Part shown: positions 5,065 to 11,670 of the stretch, piece by piece
Numbering within the stretch: position 1 is the first letter of the stretch
Layout of the letters: every line of letters begins with the position of its first letter
NCBI GenBank assembly: GCA_016840645.1
Contig: JAEORY010000085.1
Coordinates: 1-11,670 of the forward strand
Reading direction: 5' to 3'
DNA: 11,670 nt
DNA from: Candidatus Borrarchaeota archaeon
GTDB taxonomy: Archaea; Asgardarchaeota; Sifarchaeia; Borrarchaeales; Borrarchaeaceae
The notes under the pieces: generated by a model
What the model was told of the DNA's origin: nothing
The model's database searches: none
The model's input: the letters and a program-made list of their open reading frames with translations, nothing else
Translations under genes and position numbers: made by a program

Positions 5065-6057
5065 ATGGGTCTAGATATGGTTGTTCTACCTATATTTCTG
5101 CTACTCGTTTTAAGTATTTGTGGTGCATGTACGATTAGCTTCGGCATTGGTAGCAATGATGAAACTTTTGCACCAGCAGTAGGTTCAGGATATTTGAAGT
5201 TGAAATTCGCCTTAGTTTTGGCATGTGCATTAAACATCGCCGGGATTTTATTATTGGGAGACAGAGTGGCAGAAACCTTAGGAAAAGGTATTATTACAAA
5301 GCCTTTAATAATGATTGAGATTATTTCTATCGTCTTCGCTGTAGGAGCATGGTTAACAATAGCGAGTTATTTTAAATCCCCTATTTCTACAACACAAGCT
5401 ATGATAGGTGCGATTATAGGGCTTGGTGCAATTATCGGCTATTCTTACGTTAATTGGAATGCTATTGCGCTAGTATTTCTAGGTTTAGCGATTTCTCCCA
5501 TTCTGGGTTTTGTTATTGCATACCTTGCCTACACCGCATTACAAAGAGCGGTTCTTTCAAAAGTCAAAGGATTAAATGATGTAGAAAAAAGAGAAAAACT
5601 ATTCGCACAGATGCTTCTAGTTGCTGTTATGATCACACAATTTAGTAGAGGTGCAAATGATATAGCTAACGCTATTGCACCTTTGATTCATGCAGTCCAA
5701 CTTACTGTTTTATTGATTATTGGAGGGATTGGAGCAAGTATCGGACTGCTGATCCTTGGAAGAAGAGTGCTTGTAGAACTAGGCACTTCGGTGGTAAAAT
5801 TAACTCCTTCATCAGCATTTGCCGCTCAAATTGCAGCAGCCCTGGTTATGTTTCTTGGCACATGGTTTGGATTACCTCTTTCAGGGACTGCAGTGTTAGT
5901 AGCAGCACTCATAGGCGTAGGTTACGCTAAAAAAATTAAGGTAAATACGCGTACAGTTAAAGGAATTGCCTTTGCTTGGGGTGTTACCTTTCCTGCATCG
6001 GCTTTGTTCTCAATAGCGATTTATCTTGGTTTCAGTTTTTCTAGTCGATTTCTCTGA
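5065..6057 (+). CDS. pit: PiT family inorganic phosphate permease
   Basis: PiT permeases import inorganic phosphate, usually with H+ or Na+. This 330-residue polytopic protein has the family's two inverted-repeat signatures. GSND (29-32) followed by APAVGSG matches the first GAND motif, and RGANDIANAIAPL (GAND at 196-199) is the second. PISTTQAMIGAIIG (106-119) matches PVSTTHA, and LPLSGTAVLVAALIGVG is the second, more divergent copy. Hydrophobic segments fill both halves, with a charged cytoplasmic loop near 165-180. I start at ATG 5065 because the TATA box is centred about 25 bases upstream; a longer frame back to 4879 would run through the DUF47 gene. An ATG four codons further in is also possible. 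Divergence from DUF47 supports phosphate transport. Confidence 0.92.
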   Translation: MGLDMVVLPIFLLLVLSICGACTISFGIGSNDETFAPAVGSGYLKLKFALVLACALNIAGILLLGDRVAETLGKGIITKPLIMIEIISIVFAVGAWLTIASYFKSPISTTQAMIGAIIGLGAIIGYSYVNWNAIALVFLGLAISPILGFVIAYLAYTALQRAVLSKVKGLNDVEKREKLFAQMLLVAVMITQFSRGANDIANAIAPLIHAVQLTVLLIIGGIGASIGLLILGRRVLVELGTSVVKLTPSSAFAAQIAAALVMFLGTWFGLPLSGTAVLVAALIGVGYAKKIKVNTRTVKGIAFAWGVTFPASALFSIAIYLGFSFSSRFL

Positions 6058-6062
6058 GGCGA

Positions 6063-6068
6063 TTTTTT
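6063..6068 (+). terminator. T6 run after the PiT gene
   Basis: Six Ts begin 6 bases past the TGA stop at 6055-6057, a plausible archaeal T-tract terminator. No stem precedes it. Confidence 0.4.
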
Positions 6069-6116
6069 AGATATCAAAAAAGAAGAAGTGTGGGATTCAC
6101 AGACAAAATCGATTAG

Positions 6117-6124
6117 TTATATTA
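6117..6124 (+). promoter_or_regulatory. TATA box and GAGGG site of the zinc-ribbon gene
   Basis: TTATATTA is centred about 42 bases before ATG 6163, giving a leader of about 16 bases. GAGGG at 6148-6152 lies 10 bases before that ATG. Together they favour 6163 over an in-frame GTG at 6088, which would lie upstream of the TATA box. Confidence 0.5.
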
Positions 6125-6162
6125 AGCCCCGAATCCATTTTTTAGTTGAGGGTTCAAAAAAA

Positions 6163-6969
6163 ATGACACGTAAAAAAAAAGTTAAAGCTAAGGACAAAGC
6201 TAGAGAACGAGTTTGGAAGATAAGAGATTCAATACAAAAACTTGAAGATGTTAAAGACAAGATAATTGAATTTTTGAATTCTACAGATGAGTCAATAGAC
6301 GAAGCATGGATTACAGACGTTAAGGAAGTTTATTTTAGTATTGTTTCGGCATGGGAACTGCTTAAAGGAATCAGCGATGATAGGACTCATTACGATAAGT
6401 CTGCTTGGAATTATTTGGAATTGGCAAAAAGTCGATTGGGACAGGCTTCGAGTGAATTAAGGATTTTAGGTGAAGATGGAATAAAATTAGAGTCAGAACT
6501 AAGAGATACATTTGAAGTGTGTTGGGAACAGATCTCTACTGAATTGGAGAACTTAGTGGGAAAAGAGGAACTCAAAGCACCAACTCAACGTGTGATTAAG
6601 TACAGCGAGGAAGAATATCATCTACCGTGCTCTGTTTGTGGAGAAATTGAAGCTGGGTTTAAAATTGGTGTTTCCGGAAGAGATGGTAAAAAACATTTGT
6701 TTTATATTGGACTCACTACATCAGCATCTTTTAGTTTGAAGGACGCTAAGAAGGTTTTCAGTTTATTAGAAGAAGACAAAATTACTGAAGTCCATGATTT
6801 TACGCATAGTTCTGTAGTTCTTGAAGAAGGTATGGATGCTTATTGTCCAAAGTGTGATAAGATATATTGTAGTATACATTATAATTTACAAGAAGAGTGG
6901 GACGAGGGCTTTTACGACTGTACTTATGGCACATGCCCTTTGGGACATAAAAGGATTATAAATGACTAA
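6163..6969 (+). CDS. Coiled-coil protein with C-terminal double zinc-ribbon domain, function unknown
   Basis: The 268-residue protein has two parts. Residues 1-20 are strongly basic (TRKKKVKAKDKARERVWK), and a helical, probably coiled-coil region follows to about 145. From 150 a compact domain begins with LPCSVCGE (C156, C159) and continues with a strand-rich middle. It then has YCPKCDKIYCSIHY (C228, C231, C236, H239) and EEWDEGFYDCTYGTCPLGH (C253, C258, H262). That gives up to nine zinc ligands, enough for two sites. I have a memory of the DCTYGTCP-GH-R ending in uncharacterised bacterial proteins, where it stands alone or is fused to other parts, but cannot name the family. No membrane segment or signal peptide is seen. 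The soluble zinc fold could bind nucleic acid or protein. Confidence 0.75.
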   Translation: MTRKKKVKAKDKARERVWKIRDSIQKLEDVKDKIIEFLNSTDESIDEAWITDVKEVYFSIVSAWELLKGISDDRTHYDKSAWNYLELAKSRLGQASSELRILGEDGIKLESELRDTFEVCWEQISTELENLVGKEELKAPTQRVIKYSEEEYHLPCSVCGEIEAGFKIGVSGRDGKKHLFYIGLTTSASFSLKDAKKVFSLLEEDKITEVHDFTHSSVVLEEGMDAYCPKCDKIYCSIHYNLQEEWDEGFYDCTYGTCPLGHKRIIND

Positions 6970-7036
6970 AATACCTAGCAGTTTTAATTAGAAGTGCAAC
7001 AATTTATTGATTTCGAAAGGAGAAGGTGAAACGTTC

Positions 7037-7471
7037 TTGATTTCTTTTTATTTTTACTTTTTCACTTTTTTACTGCTATTTTTTGCGTTTTTGCTTTGTT
7101 ACTTCTATTTCGCTTCTATTTCTAATCAGACTTGTGCAATAATCACTTTAATCGGAGCCGCAAGTTGGGCGCTTATCTCCGTCGTGATAGCTAGTATGAT
7201 GAACCTGCAGTCACCCTTCGCGCTGATTGTCTTCTCAATAATGACCCTTGTAGCTTGGATATTAATTCCACTTTATATTAAGAAAATCAAGCCGGCTTTC
7301 ATTATAGGAATGATTCTCCTGATAATTGGTTTAAGTGCACTAATAGTGACCCCAGGAAATCCACCATGGTATACTTTCACTAATCCAACGAGCATTGTAA
7401 AACAGTTTTCATTCATCTTGGATGGGCTAGCCTGCATATATTTCAGTTACAAGTCCTACAGAGAACTTTAA
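7037..7471 (+). CDS. Small polytopic membrane protein, function unknown
   Basis: From TTG 7037 the product is 144 residues. It shows about five hydrophobic segments: a very aromatic first one (ISFYFYFFTFLLLFFAFLL), then about 36-56, 60-80, 85-103 and 119-139. A basic KKIKP precedes the fourth and a KSYREL tail ends the protein, so the C-terminus is probably cytoplasmic. I prefer TTG 7037 because AGGTGA (7024-7029) lies 7 bases before it; a TTG at 7007 would add ten residues but has no such site. No family was recognised. It follows the zinc-ribbon gene in the same direction and faces the transporter operon tail to tail. Confidence 0.6.
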   Translation: MISFYFYFFTFLLLFFAFLLCYFYFASISNQTCAIITLIGAASWALISVVIASMMNLQSPFALIVFSIMTLVAWILIPLYIKKIKPAFIIGMILLIIGLSALIVTPGNPPWYTFTNPTSIVKQFSFILDGLACIYFSYKSYREL

Positions 7472-7486
7472 GCAATTTCAATCCAT

Positions 7487-7500
7487 CTTTTTTTAAAAAG
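7487..7500. terminator. Bidirectional T-tract terminator between convergent genes
   Basis: CTTTTTTTAAAAAG gives a T run in either direction. It lies 16 bases past the stop of the membrane protein gene and 36 bases past the end of the opposing transporter gene, so it could end both transcripts. Confidence 0.55.
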
Positions 7501-7535
7501 AAGAGTAATTGTTCAATCTGGATCGATATTCTGTT

Positions 7536-8735
7536 TCAGGAAAGTTTTTTGAAGAGTGGATAGAGAAGAATTCCCAATATAATTATCGCAATCATTGCTG
7601 TGATTAAGAAGGATGTGTTAAATCCAAGTCTAACAAAGACAGATCCAAATATAACTGGAGAGAGGAATTGCCCTAGATATGCAAAACTTGTCGTATATGA
7701 AACTGCTTTTCCTCTAACTGCTGGTGGTGCTATTTCTGTCACCCAAAGGTAGATAGCTGGAAGTAACAGTCCGTGACCAATTCCAGCCAAAACCAACGCA
7801 ATAATAATAAATAAAGCATTGCTGAAAAGAGCTAACAGTATAAAACTTGAAGACCATGCTATAAAAAAGAATAATATAATTCTTGAATAAGATAGATGAG
7901 TTCTAATCCGCCCATAGTTTAAACTGATAACACCAGCTGCAAGCGCATTAATTGAGAGAAATATTCCTGCAAAAGTTGTTCCACTAAAACCTATTTCAGG
8001 TAGTAACTGGGGAATTTGAATCACGATTATGTAGAGAAAAATCATTGCAAGTAAGGTTAATCCATAGATGAAGAGTAAAACAGGCTGCCCTTTAATCAAT
8101 TTTTTTAGAGATTTTGTTTCTTTTTCATTTGCTTCTCTTTGATTTTGAGGCGTATAGGTTTCAGGGAGTAAATACAATGAGAGAATACCTAACGGAATAC
8201 CTACAAAATAAACTGCAAATGGAAAATTCCATGAGAGGCTTCCTAAGAATCCTCCAAGAAGAGGGTATGTAATGCCACCAAAACTATTTGCACTCGATCG
8301 CCACCCCATTACGCGATTACGTTGTGGTCCTGCCTTATATAAATCACCAATTAATGTTGTTATAGCTGTAACCAATGCAGCGACTCCAATTCCAAGAAAT
8401 GCTCTAGATACCAGCATAAGCAAAAAAGATGAGATAAAAAACCCCGAGCCACCGCCTAGACCGTAAATGAATAACCCAAATGCGTAGATGGGTTTACGGC
8501 CAACTCGATCGATTAAATATCCCATGATTGGGCTAAAGATAACCGCAAATAATCCATGAGTTGTGATGACTAATCCAATTAATGCAATAGGAGCTTCTAA
8601 AGGATCAATCATGGCTCTTACCACGGGTGCAATTAGAGCCCCAGCCATAACTGTTAGCGTAGCTGAAGCAAGAATGACCCCTAAAATACCTTTTTCTGAC
8701 TTCAGACCCATTTTTTGATTTTCTACAATCGTCAA
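7536..8735 (-). CDS. Major facilitator superfamily transporter (DHA1-like)
   Basis: This 399-residue protein has the two six-helix halves of the MFS. The family's loop 2-3 motif A appears as GYLIDRVGRKP (72-82), and SRAFLGIGVA (110-119) in helix 4 fits motif B of drug/H+ antiporters. PETYTP and a charged stretch rich in K and E (193-215) mark the central cytoplasmic loop. These features suggest proton-coupled export of small molecules; the substrate cannot be told. The start is TTG 8735, with AAGGGG (8741-8746) five bases upstream. The overlapping ATG at 8739 is out of frame, and an internal ATG at codon 9 has no ribosome site. It is the second gene of an operon, 30 bases after the Fsr-like gene. 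Confidence 0.88.
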   Translation of the reverse strand: MTIVENQKMGLKSEKGILGVILASATLTVMAGALIAPVVRAMIDPLEAPIALIGLVITTHGLFAVIFSPIMGYLIDRVGRKPIYAFGLFIYGLGGGSGFFISSFLLMLVSRAFLGIGVAALVTAITTLIGDLYKAGPQRNRVMGWRSSANSFGGITYPLLGGFLGSLSWNFPFAVYFVGIPLGILSLYLLPETYTPQNQREANEKETKSLKKLIKGQPVLLFIYGLTLLAMIFLYIIVIQIPQLLPEIGFSGTTFAGIFLSINALAAGVISLNYGRIRTHLSYSRIILFFFIAWSSSFILLALFSNALFIIIALVLAGIGHGLLLPAIYLWVTEIAPPAVRGKAVSYTTSFAYLGQFLSPVIFGSVFVRLGFNTSFLITAMIAIIILGILLYPLFKKLS

Positions 8736-8765
8736 ACATTCCCCTTATAATTCTATTTAGTCTTG

Positions 8766-9920
8766 TTATATTTTCGGCAGAAGGATAGCAATCACAGCTC
8801 CAGCCAAGCTAAAGCCCGCCAATAAGCTAAATGCCTCAAAGAAACCAAAGGTGTCGATAATGTAACCAATTATGGGAGGAATCACGGCAGCAATACCCAT
8901 AGAGATTCCCGTAACAATGCCAACAGTAATAGCAACATTATTCTCTCCAAGTTCCGCGGAAAAAGCTAATCCTACAGGAAACGTTGCAAAAATACAGAAT
9001 CCGATTAGAAATAAAACGATAATTAAAAGTAATTGCGAAATAGCTACTAAAAATGCAAAAACAAAGACAAGCGGTGAAAGTGCTAACATTGTGGTTAGGA
9101 TAACAATTTTTCTGCCAATACGATCTGAAATAAGTCCAAATAACGGTTGGGCTAATATTCCAGCGCTTAACAGTACTCCTGTGAACGCTCCTGCATAGAG
9201 CAATGAAATACCTTCTGCTACAAAAAATGCAGGTAAGAAAGTAGTAATACCCCTGTAAACCGAGGTTCTTAGTGCCATTACAATACTAAGGATGATAACA
9301 GGGATTGTTAATGCTTTCTTGATACTACTATAAGGTGCATGTTTAACACTTGAAGTAGAAGATAAATCAGAAGCGTGAAGAATTACCCAGCATGCAACTG
9401 CTACTAAAATCGTTGGAATGACTAGTAGAACTAAGCCTAATTGCCATCCGATAACTGTGGAGGCCAGGATTGTAATTAAAGTTGGACCAGAGAAATGACC
9501 TAAACTTCCTCCAACCCCATGAATACCCAATGCCTTCCCCTTTCCTCCTCCAAAGTCAGTTGAAAGAAATAAAGTTGCTTGTGGATGATATGCAGCAAGA
9601 CCGACACCTGCAATTCCAGAAAGAAGAAGAAAAATGATATAGTTTGGAGCCGCACCAAAAAATGCCGTACTGATACTGACTAGTATTAATCCGCCAATTA
9701 AAACTTGTTTGGCTTTCCCTGCATCACCAAAATGTCCTAACAATGGCTGTAGAACTGCAGGGATCGCTACTAGAAGCATGGCAGCCAATCCTGCTTGAAA
9801 ATAACTAAGTCCAAATAGAGGAATAAGAATTGGTATCAATCCGGGGAGAATCATTGAATAAGTATCATTGAAATAATGAGCGAAACTAAGAGTTGTCAAG
9901 CTTTGAGTACTGCTTTTCAA
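8766..9920 (-). CDS. MFS transporter resembling fosmidomycin resistance protein Fsr
   Basis: This 384-residue MFS protein has features I associate with the Fsr branch: an N-terminal LSFAHYFNDTYSMILPGLIP (11-30), a modified motif A GHFGDAGKAK (62-71) and YHPQA (111-115) in helix 4. In the C-terminal half GLISDRIGRK (262-271) is a standard motif A. Fsr exports fosmidomycin in bacteria; in archaea the natural substrate is not evident, so resistance should not be assumed. The start is TTG 9920, the only start codon that keeps the conserved N-terminus apart from a second TTG at codon 8; GAGG lies 11 bases upstream. No strong TATA box was found. It leads a two-gene transporter operon and is divergent from the third MFS gene. 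Confidence 0.85.
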   Translation of the reverse strand: MKSSTQSLTTLSFAHYFNDTYSMILPGLIPILIPLFGLSYFQAGLAAMLLVAIPAVLQPLLGHFGDAGKAKQVLIGGLILVSISTAFFGAAPNYIIFLLLSGIAGVGLAAYHPQATLFLSTDFGGGKGKALGIHGVGGSLGHFSGPTLITILASTVIGWQLGLVLLVIPTILVAVACWVILHASDLSSTSSVKHAPYSSIKKALTIPVIILSIVMALRTSVYRGITTFLPAFFVAEGISLLYAGAFTGVLLSAGILAQPLFGLISDRIGRKIVILTTMLALSPLVFVFAFLVAISQLLLIIVLFLIGFCIFATFPVGLAFSAELGENNVAITVGIVTGISMGIAAVIPPIIGYIIDTFGFFEAFSLLAGFSLAGAVIAILLPKI

Positions 9921-10030
9921 GAAAAATCAAGCCTCATATTAGATTGAATGTTTTTGTTTATTGGAGTTTTTTGAATCAGATAACGCTAATAGGAGCAAAA
10001 ATTTGCACAGGTGGTCTTCAATGCGGTTGA

Positions 10031-10039
10031 TTTATAAGG
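10031..10039 (+). promoter_or_regulatory. TATA box of the divergent MFS gene
   Basis: TTTATAAGG is the best TATA match in the 189-base gap between divergent transporters. It predicts a start near 10060 and a leader of about 50 bases before GTG 10110. Confidence 0.45.
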
Positions 10040-10050
10040 CTTGTGATGAG

Positions 10051-10085
10051 TTCAATTTTCAAATTGCACAAAGGGCTAAATTGAA
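10051..10085. promoter_or_regulatory. Palindromes at the predicted transcription start (candidate operator)
   Basis: CAATTT-TC-AAATTG (10053-10066) is a perfect 6-bp inverted repeat on the predicted start site. TTCAATTT (10051-10058) also pairs perfectly with AAATTGAA (10078-10085). TTGCACA occurs at 10003-10009 and 10064-10070, on both sides of the TATA box. Such symmetry suits a dimeric repressor, but no regulator gene adjoins. Confidence 0.35.
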
Positions 10086-10109
10086 GTTTGGTCTCTCTTA
10101 CGAACAGAT

Positions 10110-11351
10110 GTGAGCACATTGAACTCAACAAAAGATAATTCTAATCCTTCCTTATTATCAATAAACACAGTAAATTGGTTCTACGCATTTTCGATAATAA
10201 TTCCAGTTGTTATAATTCCTCTTTACGCAAAATCACTTGGAGCTACATTGTTTCAGGCTAGTATAATGGTGGGGATATTCTATGGGGTGAATGCAGTAGC
10301 TGGAGTGATTATAGGTTCGCTATCAGATATTATAGGCAGAAGAAAGCCCTTTCTTTTATCATCTTCGATTGGAACTGCTGTTGTCTTTATTTTAATTGCC
10401 TTTACAGATGTTCCTTTCCTATTGATACTTATGATGGGGCTCTTTGGTGTTATTACCGCAGCATTTTTGCCGTGTATGATGGGTTTGATATCTGAAATCT
10501 CTTCTAAAGCTGAGAAAGGTAAGAATATGGGACTTCTAAATACCTCAACATCTTTAGGATGGGCTGGTGGCTCTTTTTTAGGTGGACTTGTATCAGGCCA
10601 ATTTAATTTTCAAATAACGTTCATTTCTGGCTGCATTATTGCATGTATAGCAACTGTATTAACAATTTTTAGCTTGAGGGAAACAAGAACCAATGTAGCT
10701 TCAGATTCAAATAGAGATTTTAGAATGGTCATCATAGCATTAAAAAACCGATTTTTACCTAGTGGTGGAGAAAGTAGCTATCTCAAAGAAAACGGTCTCA
10801 GTTGGTTTTATTTTATCATATTTCTAAGATATACTGCTTATTTAGGTTCATTTGCCCTATTACCAATCTTCTTTGCGTCAATAGCATCAACATTTTGGGC
10901 TGGGATGCTTGTTGCAATCTACATGGGGGTTTCAGGAGTTCTAATGACTCCCATTGGAAACTTTTCAGATAAATATGGGAGGAAACCAATTGTTATCTTC
11001 GGATTAGTTGGAACTAGCATTGCTTTGGTGCTCTATGCCTTCTCATATTCACTTCTACTGCTAATCCTAATACAGCTATTCTATTCTCTAGTGTTTGCTT
11101 CAATTTATACTGGGGGCAGTGCATTTGTATCCGATGTGGCACCTGAATCCAAGCATAATGAGGCTATGGGATTTCTTAATTCCAGCATAACTTTTGGAGC
11201 CGTAGTTGGATCAATTATAGCTGGTATTATTGCTGAGATGTTCGGTATACGAATTATGTTTTTAATCCTTGCTATCTTCCCCGTTTTTGGAGCTTTAGTC
11301 GTGTTATTCAGAATTCAAGAAACTGTTTCTCTACAACAACACACAATTTAG
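10110..11351 (+). CDS. Major facilitator superfamily transporter
   Basis: This 413-residue MFS protein has both motif A copies: GSLSDIIGRRKP (69-80) between helices 2 and 3, and GNFSDKYGRKP (283-293) between helices 8 and 9. LRETR (189-193) ends the first half, followed by a central cytoplasmic loop of about 45 residues. The layout resembles multidrug or sugar-type exporters; the substrate is unknown. The start is uncertain: GTG 10110 has no clear Shine-Dalgarno site, TTG 10119 is three codons in, and the first internal ATG is at codon 53, too late. It is divergent from the Fsr-like operon, with palindromes near its predicted transcription start. It is not a close copy of either neighbouring transporter. 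Confidence 0.87.
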   Translation: MSTLNSTKDNSNPSLLSINTVNWFYAFSIIIPVVIIPLYAKSLGATLFQASIMVGIFYGVNAVAGVIIGSLSDIIGRRKPFLLSSSIGTAVVFILIAFTDVPFLLILMMGLFGVITAAFLPCMMGLISEISSKAEKGKNMGLLNTSTSLGWAGGSFLGGLVSGQFNFQITFISGCIIACIATVLTIFSLRETRTNVASDSNRDFRMVIIALKNRFLPSGGESSYLKENGLSWFYFIIFLRYTAYLGSFALLPIFFASIASTFWAGMLVAIYMGVSGVLMTPIGNFSDKYGRKPIVIFGLVGTSIALVLYAFSYSLLLLILIQLFYSLVFASIYTGGSAFVSDVAPESKHNEAMGFLNSSITFGAVVGSIIAGIIAEMFGIRIMFLILAIFPVFGALVVLFRIQETVSLQQHTI

Positions 11352-11397
11352 TAGAGTATACACTCTGAAAATAGATAATCACAACAGAAGCAGATTA

Positions 11398-11439
11398 TTT
11401 TTTATGATAGTGATCTAAGCATTTTTTTATCCAAAAAAA
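11398..11439 (+). terminator. T-tract terminators after the MFS gene
   Basis: T6 at 11398-11403 and T7 at 11422-11428 lie 47 and 71 bases past the stop. The T7 run is mirrored by A7 at 11433-11439 around ATCC, so it could act in both directions. A small hairpin AGAGT-ATAC-ACTCT (11353-11366) directly follows the stop codon. Confidence 0.45.
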
Positions 11440-11488
11440 CAGAATATTTGTTACATAATACTGCTTTAGTGCGCATTTGGTCTCCCAA

Positions 11489-11670
11489 ATGAGTGATAAT
11501 GAATCAAGTTGTCTGTGATATAAACTGTCTCTGATTGCCTCCGATTGCGCGCTCGCGGTATGGACTGCCCATATTTTCGATAAGCACCAAGTTCATGAGT
11601 ATCTTGATTTGGGGAGAATGATTGAGGCAACCAGAAGCTTTATATAGTCATTAAAGTACAAAGATCTTTC
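11489..11670 (+). pseudogene. Decayed gene fragment, faint resemblance to Imm5-like proteins, runs off window
   Basis: From ATG 11489 one frame reads MSDNESSCL, a TGA (11516-11518), then a protein-like stretch. That stretch contains LIASDCALAV and later HEYLDLGRMIEATRSFI, then TAG (11645-11647), and the frame continues SLKYKDL to the edge. A-DCA--V followed by I-F and then IEA-R is a pattern I associate with helical putative immunity (Imm5-like) proteins, weakly. G+C rises above the AT-rich flanks here, as expected of former coding DNA. Two in-frame stops suggest decay. The first part also contains a tandem decamer CTCYGATTGC (11529-11548). Confidence 0.3.
11638..11647 (+). promoter_or_regulatory. 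TATA-like box at the right edge
   Basis: CTTTATATAG is a strong archaeal TATA match and would start a transcript near 11670, just outside the window. It overlaps the TAG of the fragment above. The minus strand reads CTATATAAAG, so either direction is possible. Confidence 0.35.

Noticed and set aside
6088..6162. GTG start 25 codons upstream of the zinc-ribbon protein
   Set aside because: The TATA box at 6117-6124 and GAGGG at 6148-6152 fall inside this stretch, so ATG 6163 is better supported.
8272..9198. Plus-strand open frames opposite the two MFS genes
   Set aside because: Both are rich in P, N, T and I, as expected of antisense reads of hydrophobic membrane genes, and both lie inside confident genes.
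11466..11639. Minus-strand open frame at the right edge
   Set aside because: There is no start codon except a TTG, the translation was not recognised, and the plus-strand frame over the same bases has the more protein-like pattern.

Overview
The window looks archaeal. TATA boxes of the TTTATATA type sit about 25 to 27 bases before several start codons, so some genes appear leaderless. Where Shine-Dalgarno sites occur they read AGGTGA or GAGGG. Intergenic DNA is AT-rich, and the IS605-type ends resemble those I recall from archaea. The lineage cannot be fixed from this sequence. No rRNA, tRNA or CRISPR array was seen.

Left third (1-3197): two tandem minus-strand paralogues encode small membrane proteins (1-360, cut by the window edge, and 2652-3197). 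About 2.3 kb of transposon-derived DNA separates them. It holds a zinc-finger-less TnpB gene (403-1689, minus), visibly richer in G+C than its neighbours. The glutamate expected in its second RuvC motif is replaced by glycine. On the opposite strand lie two IS605-type right-end modules (2281-2335 and 2391-2579). The second carries what looks like a complete omega-RNA scaffold with no tnpB upstream of it. The DNA between is AT-rich and shows no convincing gene.

Middle (3351-6057): a winged-helix regulator with a cysteine-bearing C-terminal part is followed by a DUF47/PhoU-like gene. That gene is divergent from a PiT phosphate permease. Both appear to use one symmetric TATA box in a 58-base gap, a compact inorganic phosphate uptake module.

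Right half (6163-11351): a coiled-coil plus zinc-ribbon protein and a small polytopic membrane protein, neither of known function, are followed by three major facilitator transporters. Two form a minus-strand operon whose upstream gene is Fsr-like. The third is divergent from them, across a 189-base region with a palindrome near the predicted transcription start. The right edge (11352-11670) has T-rich terminators and what looks like a decayed gene with two in-frame stops.

The most unusual points are the predicted nuclease-dead TnpB whose reading frame runs through its own transposon end into the neighbour's promoter, the orphan omega-RNA-like element, and 10-base direct repeats that exactly bracket the neighbour's TATA box.
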